Shown here piece by piece: positions 1-7,141 of a stretch of DNA of 10,449 bases (the first letter of the stretch is position 1; the number at the start of each line of letters is the position of its first letter). The stretch comes from Alphaproteobacteria bacterium (GTDB lineage: Bacteria; Pseudomonadota; Alphaproteobacteria; Kiloniellales; JAKSDN01). The stretch is taken from NCBI GenBank assembly GCA_030598385.1, contig JAUVQB010000021.1, positions 1 through 10,449 of the forward strand, read 5' to 3'. The translations under genes were made by a program, and so were the position numbers. The notes under the pieces are model-generated. The model was not told the origin of the DNA. It searched no databases and worked only from the letters and a program-made list of their open reading frames with translations.

Positions 1-869
1 CCCGAGACCAGCAGGACCCGCAGGCGGTCGCGCACCCCGTTGACCTCGACCGCGACCCGGTTGTTCAGCTCGGTGAGTTCGCGCGGCCCGGGCTCCACCT
101 CGAGTTCGATCACGCTGGGGCCGCGGCGGACCAGCTCGAACTCGGCCTCGTGCTCGCGCCCGATGGGAACCGTGATGACCCGGGCTTCGCCGCCGTCTTG
201 GCGCATGGTCACCTGAACCGTGCCGCCGCCGCCATCCGGTAGGTCGTCGACGCGGAAATTCAGGCTCAAGCTGCGGCCGACGATGCCGAAGCTGGGCGCA
301 CGGGTGACGCTCAGGCGGCGATCGCCTTCGTTCTCGCTGCCGGTCAGGAGCAGATGGACCGGCGCGTCCAGACCCAGTTGATCCAGTGTCTCCGGGGCGT
401 CGTGAATCTGCCCGTCGCTGACGATCAACAGGCCGCCGACCCGGCCGCGCGGCAGGTTGGCCAGCGCGCTGCGAACCGCGGCGAAGAGCTGTGTGCCTTC
501 CTGTTTGCCGGTGAGCGCGTCGGCCCCGGCGTCGACGACCCGGGTCTCGAGGCCCGGCAAATCCTCCAGCCGCTCGAGCAGCCCGCTTACGGCGCGTTCG
601 GTCTGGGCCGAGCGATCGGCGATAATCTGGCTCGGGCTGCGGTCCACGACCAGCAGCGCCACGTCGGAAAGGACCTCGCGATCCTCCTCTATCAAAGTGG
701 GGTTGGCCAGGGCCAGCAACAGCGTCGCGACGGCGAGAGCCCGCCACCAGACGCCTGGCGCCTGACGCCACAGGGCAAACGCGGCCAGGGCCATGGCGAC
801 CCCGCCCAGCGCCGCGAGAAGCGGCCAGGGCACATGCGGCACCCAGTCGATCGACAGATGGCCGATCAT
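1..869 (-). CDS. Membrane-anchored VWA-like protein, last gene of the MoxR/DUF58/DUF4159 operon (3' part outside window)
   Basis: The reading frame runs leftward from an ATG at 869 and is still open at base 1, so about 289 N-terminal residues are visible. GGGGAG lies 8 bases upstream and an in-frame stop just beyond it (888-890) limits the start. Two hydrophobic segments (about residues 15-34 and 42-56) are followed by a VWA-like fold. A strand ending in VVDRSPS near residues 70-77 carries the DxSxS MIDAS metal-site motif, and a later strand reads LLIVSDGQ. Beyond it are beta-rich segments ending in RVLLVSG. Proteins in this operon position are usually about 700 residues and often called putative glutamine amidotransferase-like membrane proteins; that C-terminal part cannot be seen here. 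It starts 46 bases after the DUF4159 stop, so co-transcription is likely. The biochemical role is unknown. Confidence 0.85.
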   Translation of the reverse strand, partial: MIGHLSIDWVPHVPWPLLAALGGVAMALAAFALWRQAPGVWWRALAVATLLLALANPTLIEEDREVLSDVALLVVDRSPSQIIADRSAQTERAVSGLLERLEDLPGLETRVVDAGADALTGKQEGTQLFAAVRSALANLPRGRVGGLLIVSDGQIHDAPETLDQLGLDAPVHLLLTGSENEGDRRLSVTRAPSFGIVGRSLSLNFRVDDLPDGGGGTVQVTMRQDGGEARVITVPIGREHEAEFELVRRGPSVIELEVEPGPRELTELNNRVAVEVNGVRDRLRVLLVS

Positions 870-915
870 GCCGGCCACTCCCCGATTTCAGGCCCGAGCT
901 TGGTCCAGGGTCCGC

Positions 916-3714
916 TCATTGTCCGAGGCGCTCCAGGATGAAGGGAATATGGACCTGGTCGGCCTTGTAGTTGCCCGTCAGGGCATACATGACGAGATTG
1001 ATGCCCGCGCGGTAGGCCAGCTCGCGCTGGCGTTCGCCGCCCGGCACGACGGCGTAAAGCGGCCGTCCGCTGGTGTCGACCGCCCAGGCGCTCGCCCAGT
1101 CGTTGGACCCGACCAGCACCGACGCCACGCCGTCGTTGACGCGGCCTTCGGTGGCGCCGACCCAGAGGGTGCCGCCGGCATAGCGCCCCGGAAAGTCCTG
1201 CATCAGATAGAACGACTTGGTCAGAACGTGATCGGGCGGGACCGGGGCCAAGGGCGGAATGTCGAGGCCCTCGCTCAGCCGCATCAGGGCTTCGCTGCCC
1301 CGGCTGGCCCGGCCGAGGATCATGGTGCCCGCGGCGGCCTCGCGCAGGTCGAACAGGATGGTTCCGCCGTGAGCCAGGTATTCATTGACCCGCTTGCGCG
1401 CCGCATCGCCGAGGTCGGCGGCTTCCGGCACGATCGGCCAATAAATCAGCGGAAAGAACGCCAGCTCGTCGTGGTTGGGATCGACGCCCAGGGGCGCGCC
1501 CGGCTCGACCGAGGTCCGGCGGCTGAGGACGCGCGTCAGGCCAATGAGGCCGGCCCGGCTGACGGCATCGACCGACGCGATACCGCTCTCCACGTAAGCG
1601 AAGCGCGTCTCGAGGGTCGCCTGCAGGGCGAACTCGTCGTCGCCGCTCGCTGCCGCACCGCCCACGACCTGTTGGGCCCGCGCATCGGGGGTGGTGACAA
1701 GAAGGGCGAGGAGGAGACCGGCAAGGAGCACGAGAACGCCAAGCGTCTGGCCGGCGCGGAGAGGCAAACGCCCGCTCGGTATGGCGCCATGCATCAAGCC
1801 GCGCAGCCAGAGGGAGATGGCGAAATCGAGGAGCAACAACACCAGGGCGGCGGTCAAAAGCCAGGGCATGAGTTCGGTCTCGCCGCCGCGGCTGTAAAAG
1901 CTGAGCTGCACACCGGGCGGCAGCTCGGTGATCGGATCCAGCGAAGGTTGGCTGGCAATGAGATTGAGGGCCCGCCGGCCGCTGTCCCGGCCGTAGTAGC
2001 CGGGCGGATGGCTCGGGCCGAGGCGCCCCTCCCGCAGGGTTTCGCGGTCGAGGGCCAGCACGGTGGCCGGCGGCGCGCGCAACTGCCCGAAGCCGTCCAG
2101 GGTTTCCAGCGGCGCCAAGGCCTCCTCGCTCTCGCCCTCCGCGGCCACGCCTTGGCTCAAGGCCACCAAACGGCGGAGCATATCGACGAACAATCCGGAC
2201 AGCGGCAGGTTCGACCAATCGTTGTTGGCCGTCGTGTGGATCAGCACGACCCAACCCTTGCCGCGGCGCGCCGCGGTCACCAGCGGCGTGCCGTCGACCA
2301 GCCGCGCCCAGGTCTTGTCAGGCAGGTCCAGGCTCGGCTCGGCCAGTACTTGCCGCGAAATTAGGACGTCCTGGTTCAGGTCGAGACCGGCAAACGGGCT
2401 GTTCGGAGGGAACGGGGCCAGGCGCGCCGGGCGATCCCAAGTCATGACGCCGCCCATGATGCGCCCGCCGCCGCGCAGCGCAATGGGCAGCAGGGAATCG
2501 CCGCTCGTCTCGGCGAGGCGCGGCCCGGCGAATCGCAGAAAGAGGCCGCCCTTCTCGACCCAGCCGGCGAGTTTCTTCGACCTGAAAACGCTGATCTGCC
2601 CCGCGTCGACCTGAACGATCACCGCGAGCTCGCGCTGGAGCAACGCCTCGACCCCCCCTTCGCGCAGCTCGGTGTAAGGGGCGAGCGCACGCCTCAGGTA
2701 ATAGAGCTGGCTCAGGAAAGGCTGCGCCTGATCGGCAGCAGCGGTTTCAACCAAGCCGACCGGCCGGCGGCGCCAGCGCTCGTCGAGCAGCAGCACAGCT
2801 CCGGCCTGGGTTTCGCCTTCGATATGCAGGCTGGCGATCCGATTGCGCAGCTCCACCGGCACGTCGATCACCGCGGCTGCCTCCGTCTCGCCCTTGGCAA
2901 AGGTGACGGGCAAGCGTGCAATCAGCCGACCGTCGTCGCCGCTGGCGATCACGGTGGCCTGGTCTTCGGCGCCATCCGTTGCCCGACGCACGCGAACGGT
3001 CAGAGACGCCGACTCATGCTCCGGCGCCTGGAGCAATCGCGGCAGGTCGCCGTCCGCATCGCGCACCAGATCCAGCCGCCCGCGAACCTGCAGCCGCTCC
3101 GCAAGATCGAGGGCATGGCCGTCGTCCAGTCCGTCGGACAGCCACACGACATGGACGGAGCCTTCCAAGTCCAGGCCAGCCACTCGCTCGATCACCGCCT
3201 GGCGGTCGACCGGCCAGGGCTTGGGCGACAGGCCCTGCGCCAGCCGGCGGGCGTCCTTCGGCGTGAGCAAACCTTCGGGCGTGTCGGCCTGATCGAGCGG
3301 CTTGGCGGCCGTGCTCAGCAACACGACCGAGCGCTTCTGTCGCTCGGCCTGGGAGAGCAATGTTTCGAGCAGGATCTGGCGGGACGCCCAGTTGCGCGCG
3401 GACGCCCAGCCGTCATCGACGACGAGCAGCAAGGGCCCGCTACCGGTCAGATTGGCCGAGGGGTTGAGCAGCGGCTGTGCCAGCCCCAGAATCACGCAGG
3501 CCGCGGCCGCCAGGCGCAGCGCCAACAGCCACCAGGGCGTCCGCGCGGGAGTCTCCTCCGGCGGTATCAATCCCAACAACAAGCGGACGGCGGGGAACGT
3601 GAGGCGGCGCGGCGCCGGCGGGGTCACCCGCAACAGCCACCAGAGCACGGGTAAGACGGCCAAGGCCAGCAAAAGGAAGGGTTGCGCGAAGGCAAGGGGA
3701 CCCAGCTGCAGCAT
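916..3714 (-). CDS. DUF4159 membrane protein with BatA-like N-terminus
   Basis: This 932-residue envelope protein has several parts. Residues 1-85 hold two hydrophobic helices and the PRRLTFPAVRLL segment typical of the aerotolerance-regulator (BatA) N-terminal domain. From about residue 93 a VWA-like fold begins with LLLVVDDGWASA, where the canonical DxSxS metal motif is missing. A region around 325-395 looks like the glutamine-amidotransferase-like fold of such proteins. Two more membrane helices lie near 616-636 and 655-673, the second ending before an ARAQQ segment. The C-terminal 230 residues, from RFAYVESG to the end, are DUF4159, including FFPLIYWPIVPEA and the terminal YALTGNYKADQVHIPFILERL. 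The ATG start has GGAGG 12 bases upstream, inside the end of the DUF58 gene, with only 6 bases between the genes. The family is known in MoxR operons, but no activity is established. Confidence 0.92.
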   Translation of the reverse strand: MLQLGPLAFAQPFLLLALAVLPVLWWLLRVTPPAPRRLTFPAVRLLLGLIPPEETPARTPWWLLALRLAAAACVILGLAQPLLNPSANLTGSGPLLLVVDDGWASARNWASRQILLETLLSQAERQKRSVVLLSTAAKPLDQADTPEGLLTPKDARRLAQGLSPKPWPVDRQAVIERVAGLDLEGSVHVVWLSDGLDDGHALDLAERLQVRGRLDLVRDADGDLPRLLQAPEHESASLTVRVRRATDGAEDQATVIASGDDGRLIARLPVTFAKGETEAAAVIDVPVELRNRIASLHIEGETQAGAVLLLDERWRRRPVGLVETAAADQAQPFLSQLYYLRRALAPYTELREGGVEALLQRELAVIVQVDAGQISVFRSKKLAGWVEKGGLFLRFAGPRLAETSGDSLLPIALRGGGRIMGGVMTWDRPARLAPFPPNSPFAGLDLNQDVLISRQVLAEPSLDLPDKTWARLVDGTPLVTAARRGKGWVVLIHTTANNDWSNLPLSGLFVDMLRRLVALSQGVAAEGESEEALAPLETLDGFGQLRAPPATVLALDRETLREGRLGPSHPPGYYGRDSGRRALNLIASQPSLDPITELPPGVQLSFYSRGGETELMPWLLTAALVLLLLDFAISLWLRGLMHGAIPSGRLPLRAGQTLGVLVLLAGLLLALLVTTPDARAQQVVGGAAASGDDEFALQATLETRFAYVESGIASVDAVSRAGLIGLTRVLSRRTSVEPGAPLGVDPNHDELAFFPLIYWPIVPEAADLGDAARKRVNEYLAHGGTILFDLREAAAGTMILGRASRGSEALMRLSEGLDIPPLAPVPPDHVLTKSFYLMQDFPGRYAGGTLWVGATEGRVNDGVASVLVGSNDWASAWAVDTSGRPLYAVVPGGERQRELAYRAGINLVMYALTGNYKADQVHIPFILERLGQ

Positions 3715-3720
3715 AACCGG

Positions 3721-4704
3721 CTAGCGCCTCCGGGGCTCGGACAGCGCGCCGTAGAGCGCCAGCAGGGCGTTCTGCGGCGGCCGGTCGGTGCAATGCAGGG
3801 AGAAGCTCCAACCGACGTTGCGGGCCAAGTCCTTCAGGCCTGCCTCTTGGGCGCTGACACGCGCGCGGTATTCCTCGCGCACCGGCTCGACGCGGGACAG
3901 CAACCAGGATTGTTCGTTTTCCAATCCCTCGAACCGGACGCGGCCCTTGAACGGCAGGCTCACCTCGGCCGGATCGAGCAGTTGCAGGATGTGGCCCTTG
4001 AGGCCGCGCTCGGCGTATTCGCCGACGATGGCGTCGATCTCCGGGAGCGGCGCCAGAAAATCGCCGATGAGCACGAGCTGGCCATGGCGTGGCAGCGGCA
4101 TGACCGGCGGCAGGTCCAAGGGATGTACCGCGGGATGCGCCGCCGGGCCGCCGCCGCCATCTTCGCCAGCAGCCGGCCCGTTCGCGGGGCTCCGGCTCGC
4201 GGAGGTCAGTGCCTGTCCGGCGGGGTCGCCCAACGCGATGGCGTTCGCGAGCCGGGTCAGCGCGCCGCGGCCGGACGCCGGCCGGAGGTTGCTGCCCAAC
4301 AGGCTGACCCGCTCGCCGCCGCGCACCAACAGAGCGGCCAAAGCCAGGCACAGTAGGTCGGCGCGCCGGCGCTTGGTCGGCAGGGCTTCGTCCGACCGCC
4401 AATCCATGGAGGGCGAGGTGTCGCGCCAGATCCAAGCCGACTGGGCCGCCTCCCATTCCATCTGGCGGGTGAAGATATGGTCCGTCTTGGCGGATTGCCG
4501 CCAGTCGATGGTCTGCGGCGGATCGCCGACCTCGTAATGGCGGAACTGCCAGAAGGTCTCGCCCTGGCCCACCCGGCGCCGGCCGTGAACGCCCTGTACC
4601 ACGGTCGCGGCGACCCGCTCGGCGGCGACCAGCAGCGGCGGCAGGGTCGCGGCCAGTTGCTCGGCGCGCTGGCGCAGGTTGTGGGCACCCTGGACCGGGC
4701 TCAA
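3721..4704 (-). CDS. DUF58 domain-containing protein (VWA-type)
   Basis: The family is defined by the run RHYEVGDPPQTIDWRQSAK (residues 55-73), followed by EWEAAQSAWIWRDTSPSMDW. Within the latter, D95-S97-S99 form an intact DxSxS MIDAS site for a divalent metal. DUF58 proteins are almost always encoded next to a MoxR ATPase and are thought to be its partner or client; that link is family knowledge, not proved here. No signal peptide or membrane helix is evident, so a cytoplasmic location is likely. The start is TTG at 4704: an AGGAGG sequence overlapping the moxR stop lies 9 bases upstream and no better ATG exists nearby. At 327 residues it is slightly long, owing to a Gly/Ala/Pro-rich linker at about 158-204 before the next strand (GQLVLIGDF). 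It is 13 bases from moxR and 6 from the DUF4159 gene. Confidence 0.95.
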   Translation of the reverse strand: MSPVQGAHNLRQRAEQLAATLPPLLVAAERVAATVVQGVHGRRRVGQGETFWQFRHYEVGDPPQTIDWRQSAKTDHIFTRQMEWEAAQSAWIWRDTSPSMDWRSDEALPTKRRRADLLCLALAALLVRGGERVSLLGSNLRPASGRGALTRLANAIALGDPAGQALTSASRSPANGPAAGEDGGGGPAAHPAVHPLDLPPVMPLPRHGQLVLIGDFLAPLPEIDAIVGEYAERGLKGHILQLLDPAEVSLPFKGRVRFEGLENEQSWLLSRVEPVREEYRARVSAQEAGLKDLARNVGWSFSLHCTDRPPQNALLALYGALSEPRRR

Positions 4705-4712
4705 GACCGGCG

Positions 4713-4718
4713 TCCTCC
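4713..4718 (-). promoter_or_regulatory. Ribosome binding site fixing the TTG start of the DUF58 gene
   Basis: On the minus strand this reads GGAGGA, a near-perfect Shine-Dalgarno sequence. It overlaps the last base of the moxR TAG stop and sits 8-9 bases before the TTG at 4704. It supports TTG as the true start and suggests that DUF58 translation is coupled to moxR termination. Confidence 0.8.
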
Positions 4719-5770
4719 TAACGGAACGGCGCCGCCAGGCGCTCGATGACGTCGTCGATGGTCACGCCGTCCGCCCGGGCGCCGAAATTGATCGCCATGC
4801 GATGGCGCAGGATCGGGCCGGCCAGCGCCACCACGTCGTCGACCGACGGCGCATAGCGGCCGCCCAGCAGGGCGCGGGCCCGGACCGCCAGCATGAGGGC
4901 CTGGGTCGCGCGCGGGCCGGGCCCCCAGGCGACCTGCTGCTCGATCTCCGGAAGGTCCGTGCTGTCGGGCCGGCCTTTGCGGACCAGATCGAGGATCGCC
5001 TGGACCACGCCGTCGCCGACCGGCACCCGGCGCACCAAGCGCTGCGCGCGCATCAGCTCCTCGGCATTCAGCACCGGCTCGGCCACGCTGACCTCGCTGC
5101 CGGTGGTGGCCAGCAGCATCTGGCGTTCGGCCTCGAGGTCGGGATAGCCGATGTCGATCTCCATCAGGAAGCGATCGAGCTGCGCCTCGGGCAGCGGGTA
5201 GACGCCTTCCTGCTCCAACGGGTTCTGCGTCGCCAGCACGTGGAACGGGCGCGGCAGATCATGGGTCTGTCCCGCCACGGTCACACGGTGCTCCTGCATG
5301 GCCTGGAGCAGGGCGGACTGCGTCCGCGGGCTGGCCCGGTTGATCTCGTCCGCCATCAATAGCTGGCAGAACACCGGGCCAGGAATGAAGCGGAACGAGC
5401 GCCGGCCGTCCTCATGGTCCTCCAGCACCTCGGAGCCTATGATGTCGGCCGGCATCAGGTCGGGTGTGCATTGCACCCGCTTGTCCTCCATGCCGAAGAC
5501 CGTGCCGAGAGTCTCGACCAGCCGGGTCTTGGCGAGGCCCGGCACGCCGATCACCAGGGCGTGGCCGCCGGCCAGCAGGGTGATAAGGGTTTGATCGATG
5601 ACCTCCTGCTGGCCGAAAATGACCCGGCCGATGCTTTCTCGGACCCGGCGCAGTTGATCGCCGAGGGCTTCGATTTCGCCGATCATGGCTTGGCCGGGGG
5701 CTTGGCCGGGAGCTTGGCCAGGGGCTTGGCTGGCGGCCTCGTCGACGGCAGTGGGTGGACTAGCAGTCAC
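4718..5770 (-). CDS. MoxR family AAA+ ATPase
   Basis: MoxR-type AAA+ ATPases are chaperone-like proteins that couple ATP hydrolysis to maturation of VWA-domain partners. Numbering from the GTG, Walker A is GVPGLAKT (about 75-82), Walker B is LLMADEIN (about 137-144) followed by RASPRTQSALLQAMQE, sensor 1 is ATQNP (about 180-184), and PLPEAQLDRF follows at about 192-201. The C-terminal half forms the helical lid. An upstream TTG (5776) is possible, but GGAG at 5780-5783 lies 9 bases from the GTG at 5770 and only 3 from the TTG, so GTG is preferred. An ATG at 5686 would begin right at the conserved domain but lacks a ribosome site. The first 28 or so residues form a low-complexity tail with QAPG repeats. 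It is the first gene of the leftward operon and probably acts on the DUF58 and membrane VWA proteins downstream. Confidence 0.95.
   Translation of the reverse strand: MTASPPTAVDEAASQAPGQAPGQAPGQAMIGEIEALGDQLRRVRESIGRVIFGQQEVIDQTLITLLAGGHALVIGVPGLAKTRLVETLGTVFGMEDKRVQCTPDLMPADIIGSEVLEDHEDGRRSFRFIPGPVFCQLLMADEINRASPRTQSALLQAMQEHRVTVAGQTHDLPRPFHVLATQNPLEQEGVYPLPEAQLDRFLMEIDIGYPDLEAERQMLLATTGSEVSVAEPVLNAEELMRAQRLVRRVPVGDGVVQAILDLVRKGRPDSTDLPEIEQQVAWGPGPRATQALMLAVRARALLGGRYAPSVDDVVALAGPILRHRMAINFGARADGVTIDDVIERLAAPFR
5689..5736. repeat. 12-bp tandem repeat, 4 copies, in the 5' end of moxR
   Basis: Four consecutive 12-base units start at 5689, 5701, 5713 and 5725 (first unit CTTGGCCGGGGG). The first three differ at one or two bases and the fourth is more diverged. 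Read on the minus strand in the moxR frame they give a Gln-Ala-Pro-Gly repeat just before the conserved domain begins at MIGEIEAL. The unit length keeps the frame, so copy number can change without breaking the gene. Confidence 0.9.
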
Positions 5771-5778
5771 GCGCAAGG

Positions 5779-5783
5779 TCTCC
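5779..5783 (-). promoter_or_regulatory. Ribosome binding site for moxR
   Basis: The minus strand reads GGAGA here. The distance from GGAG to the GTG at 5770 is 9 bases and to the TTG at 5776 only 3, so this site favours the GTG as the moxR start. Confidence 0.6.
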
Positions 5784-5797
5784 GTTGTTGTTTACAT

Positions 5798-5803
5798 AGG
5801 AGA
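5798..5803 (+). promoter_or_regulatory. Ribosome binding site fixing the TTG start of the DUF1285 gene
   Basis: AGGAGA stands 9 bases before the TTG at 5813. No ATG or GTG in the same frame fits between this site and the conserved domain, so it identifies TTG as the start. Confidence 0.7.
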
Positions 5804-5812
5804 AAACGAGCT

Positions 5813-6385
5813 TTGACCAAGGATACATCGGGACCCGGCGGTTGCCAGCAGAAGATTTCCCGCTCACGGGCATCTGACCCGCCGGGAGGCAGCGCGAGCG
5901 CGCTAGCGACCTGTGGCGATTTCGATATTCGAATCGCCGATGACGGCACCTGGTTCTACAAGGGCTCGCCGATCCCACGCAAGGAGCTGGTCAAGCTTTT
6001 CTCGAGCGTGCTGAAGCGCGACGACTCGGGCGAATTTTGGCTGATCACGCCCGCCGAGCGCGGGCGGATCCTGGTCGACGATGCCCCCTTCACGGCGGTG
6101 GAGTGCCGCTCCGAGGGCTGTGGAAACGGCCAAATCCTCTCGTTCCGCACCAATCTGGACGACTGGGTGCAAGCGGGGCCGGAGCACCCGATTCGCGTTG
6201 AAATCGCCTCGGACACGGAGGAACCCAGGCCCTATATTGAGGTGCGCGACCGGCTCGACGCGCTGATCGTGCGTTCGGTCTATTATCAACTGGTCGAACT
6301 GGCCGAGGTGCGCCGGCTGGACGGCGAAGAAGTCTTGGGGCTATGGAGCAAGGGCGAGTTTTTCCCGCTGGGGCGCCCAACTTGA
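5813..6385 (+). CDS. DUF1285 domain-containing protein
   Basis: This small 190-residue protein belongs to the DUF1285 family, whose structure is known in some members but whose function is not. Its conserved part runs from about residue 36 to 188: FDIRIADDGTWFYKGSPI, then KELVKLFSSVL, EFWLITPAERGRILVDDAPF, and a C-terminal stretch including IEVRDRLDALIVRSVYYQLVE. There is no signal peptide or membrane segment. The frame is open far upstream, but a TTG at 5813 with AGGAGA 9 bases before it gives a protein of the family's usual size. The first 35 residues are Ser/Gly-rich and not conserved-looking. It is divergent from moxR across 42 bases and its TGA overlaps the TTG of the following Nudix gene. 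The DUF1285, CoA pyrophosphatase, CCA-adding order recurs in alphaproteobacteria, which suggests, without proof, a nucleotide or RNA-related housekeeping role. Confidence 0.9.
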   Translation: MTKDTSGPGGCQQKISRSRASDPPGGSASALATCGDFDIRIADDGTWFYKGSPIPRKELVKLFSSVLKRDDSGEFWLITPAERGRILVDDAPFTAVECRSEGCGNGQILSFRTNLDDWVQAGPEHPIRVEIASDTEEPRPYIEVRDRLDALIVRSVYYQLVELAEVRRLDGEEVLGLWSKGEFFPLGRPT

Positions 6386-7056
6386 GCGCCACTGAGCTGA
6401 GCGCCGACGAATTGGTGCGGCGGCTCGCCGCCGCGCCGCCGGGGCGCCGGACCTCGCCGAAAGGCCGGGTCATGGCGCCGCGGCTCGAAGCGGATCCTGC
6501 CGAGGCGCGCCCCCGCGGCGACCACGACCTCAATCCCGACTTCTACGAACCCGGACGCCCGCTCACGGCGGCGGCCGTGCTGGTGCCGGTGGTCGCCCGC
6601 GACGACGGCCTGAGCCTGCTGTTCACCCGGCGAACCGAGCACCTCACCGATCATGCCGGGCAGATCAGCTTCCCGGGCGGGCGCATCGACCCGGGCGACG
6701 AGGATGCCTGGGCGGCCGCCCTGCGCGAGACCGAAGAGGAGGTCGGCCTACCCCGTACGCATGTACGCCTCGCCGGCCGGCTGGACACCTATGTGACGCG
6801 AACGGGATTCGAGGTGACCCCGCTGGTGGGGCTGATCAGCCCGCCGTTTCCGGTGTCGCCGGACAGCTTCGAGGTCGCCGAAGTGTTCGAGGCACCCTTG
6901 CCCTTTTTCCTCGACCCGGCCAATCGCGAGATCCACAGCCGGCTCTATCAGGGCAAACAGCGGTTGTTCTTCGCCTTTCCCTATGGCGACTATTACATCT
7001 GGGGCGCCACGGCCGGCATGCTGGTGAATCTGGTCGAGGTCCTGAGCGGAGAATGA
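6382..7056 (+). CDS. CoA pyrophosphatase (Nudix hydrolase)
   Basis: The enzyme is expected to split coenzyme A and its derivatives into 3',5'-ADP and phosphopantetheine, with Mg or Mn held by the Nudix glutamates. The CoA-specific signature LLFTRRT...HAGQISFPGG (about residues 79-100) leads directly into the Nudix helix GRIDPGDEDAWAAALRETEEEVGL (about 100-123). G-x-E spacing is one residue longer than the general Nudix box, as in E. coli NudL. The visible C-terminal segment YYIWGATAGMLVNLVEVL is typical of the family. I chose TTG at 6382, which forms a TTGA overlap with the DUF1285 stop and gives MSATELSADELVRRL, like the usual N-terminus (224 residues). An ATG at 6343 would add 13 residues and overlap DUF1285 by 43 bases; neither has a strong ribosome site. 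Substrate is assigned from the signature only. Confidence 0.93.
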   Translation: MSATELSADELVRRLAAAPPGRRTSPKGRVMAPRLEADPAEARPRGDHDLNPDFYEPGRPLTAAAVLVPVVARDDGLSLLFTRRTEHLTDHAGQISFPGGRIDPGDEDAWAAALRETEEEVGLPRTHVRLAGRLDTYVTRTGFEVTPLVGLISPPFPVSPDSFEVAEVFEAPLPFFLDPANREIHSRLYQGKQRLFFAFPYGDYYIWGATAGMLVNLVEVLSGE

Positions 7057-7141
7057 TGAGGTCATTTACGACCTTTGGTCCGCCGATTCCGTCGCCTTGG
7101 ACCGGCCCGAGGCCGGGCCGGCGCCGAACGACCGAGAATCC

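Noticed and set aside
917..919. An ATG overlapping the DUF4159 stop as ATGA, as start of the left-edge gene
   Set aside because: That frame meets a stop codon at 866-868 after 17 codons. The real gene starts at the ATG at 869 in another frame.
354..941. Plus-strand frame of 195 residues opposite the left-edge membrane protein
   Set aside because: It is antisense to a frame with a DxSxS motif, membrane helices and a good ribosome site, and itself shows no domain.
793..2364. A 523-residue open frame on the plus strand opposite the DUF4159 gene
   Set aside because: It is rich in Arg, Gln, Gly and Ala without recognisable domains, and lies wholly antisense to a gene with clear family motifs. 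It is the usual by-product of GC-rich codon use.
5414..5812. Upstream extension of the DUF1285 frame into the moxR region
   Set aside because: The frame is open but overlaps the MoxR core antisense. A strong ribosome site before TTG 5813 and the usual family length fix the start.
5794..5834. TTGGTC, 16-base spacer, TATGTA on the minus strand as a moxR promoter
   Set aside because: Each hexamer matches only about three consensus bases, so the pair is too weak to report as a feature, although its position would fit.
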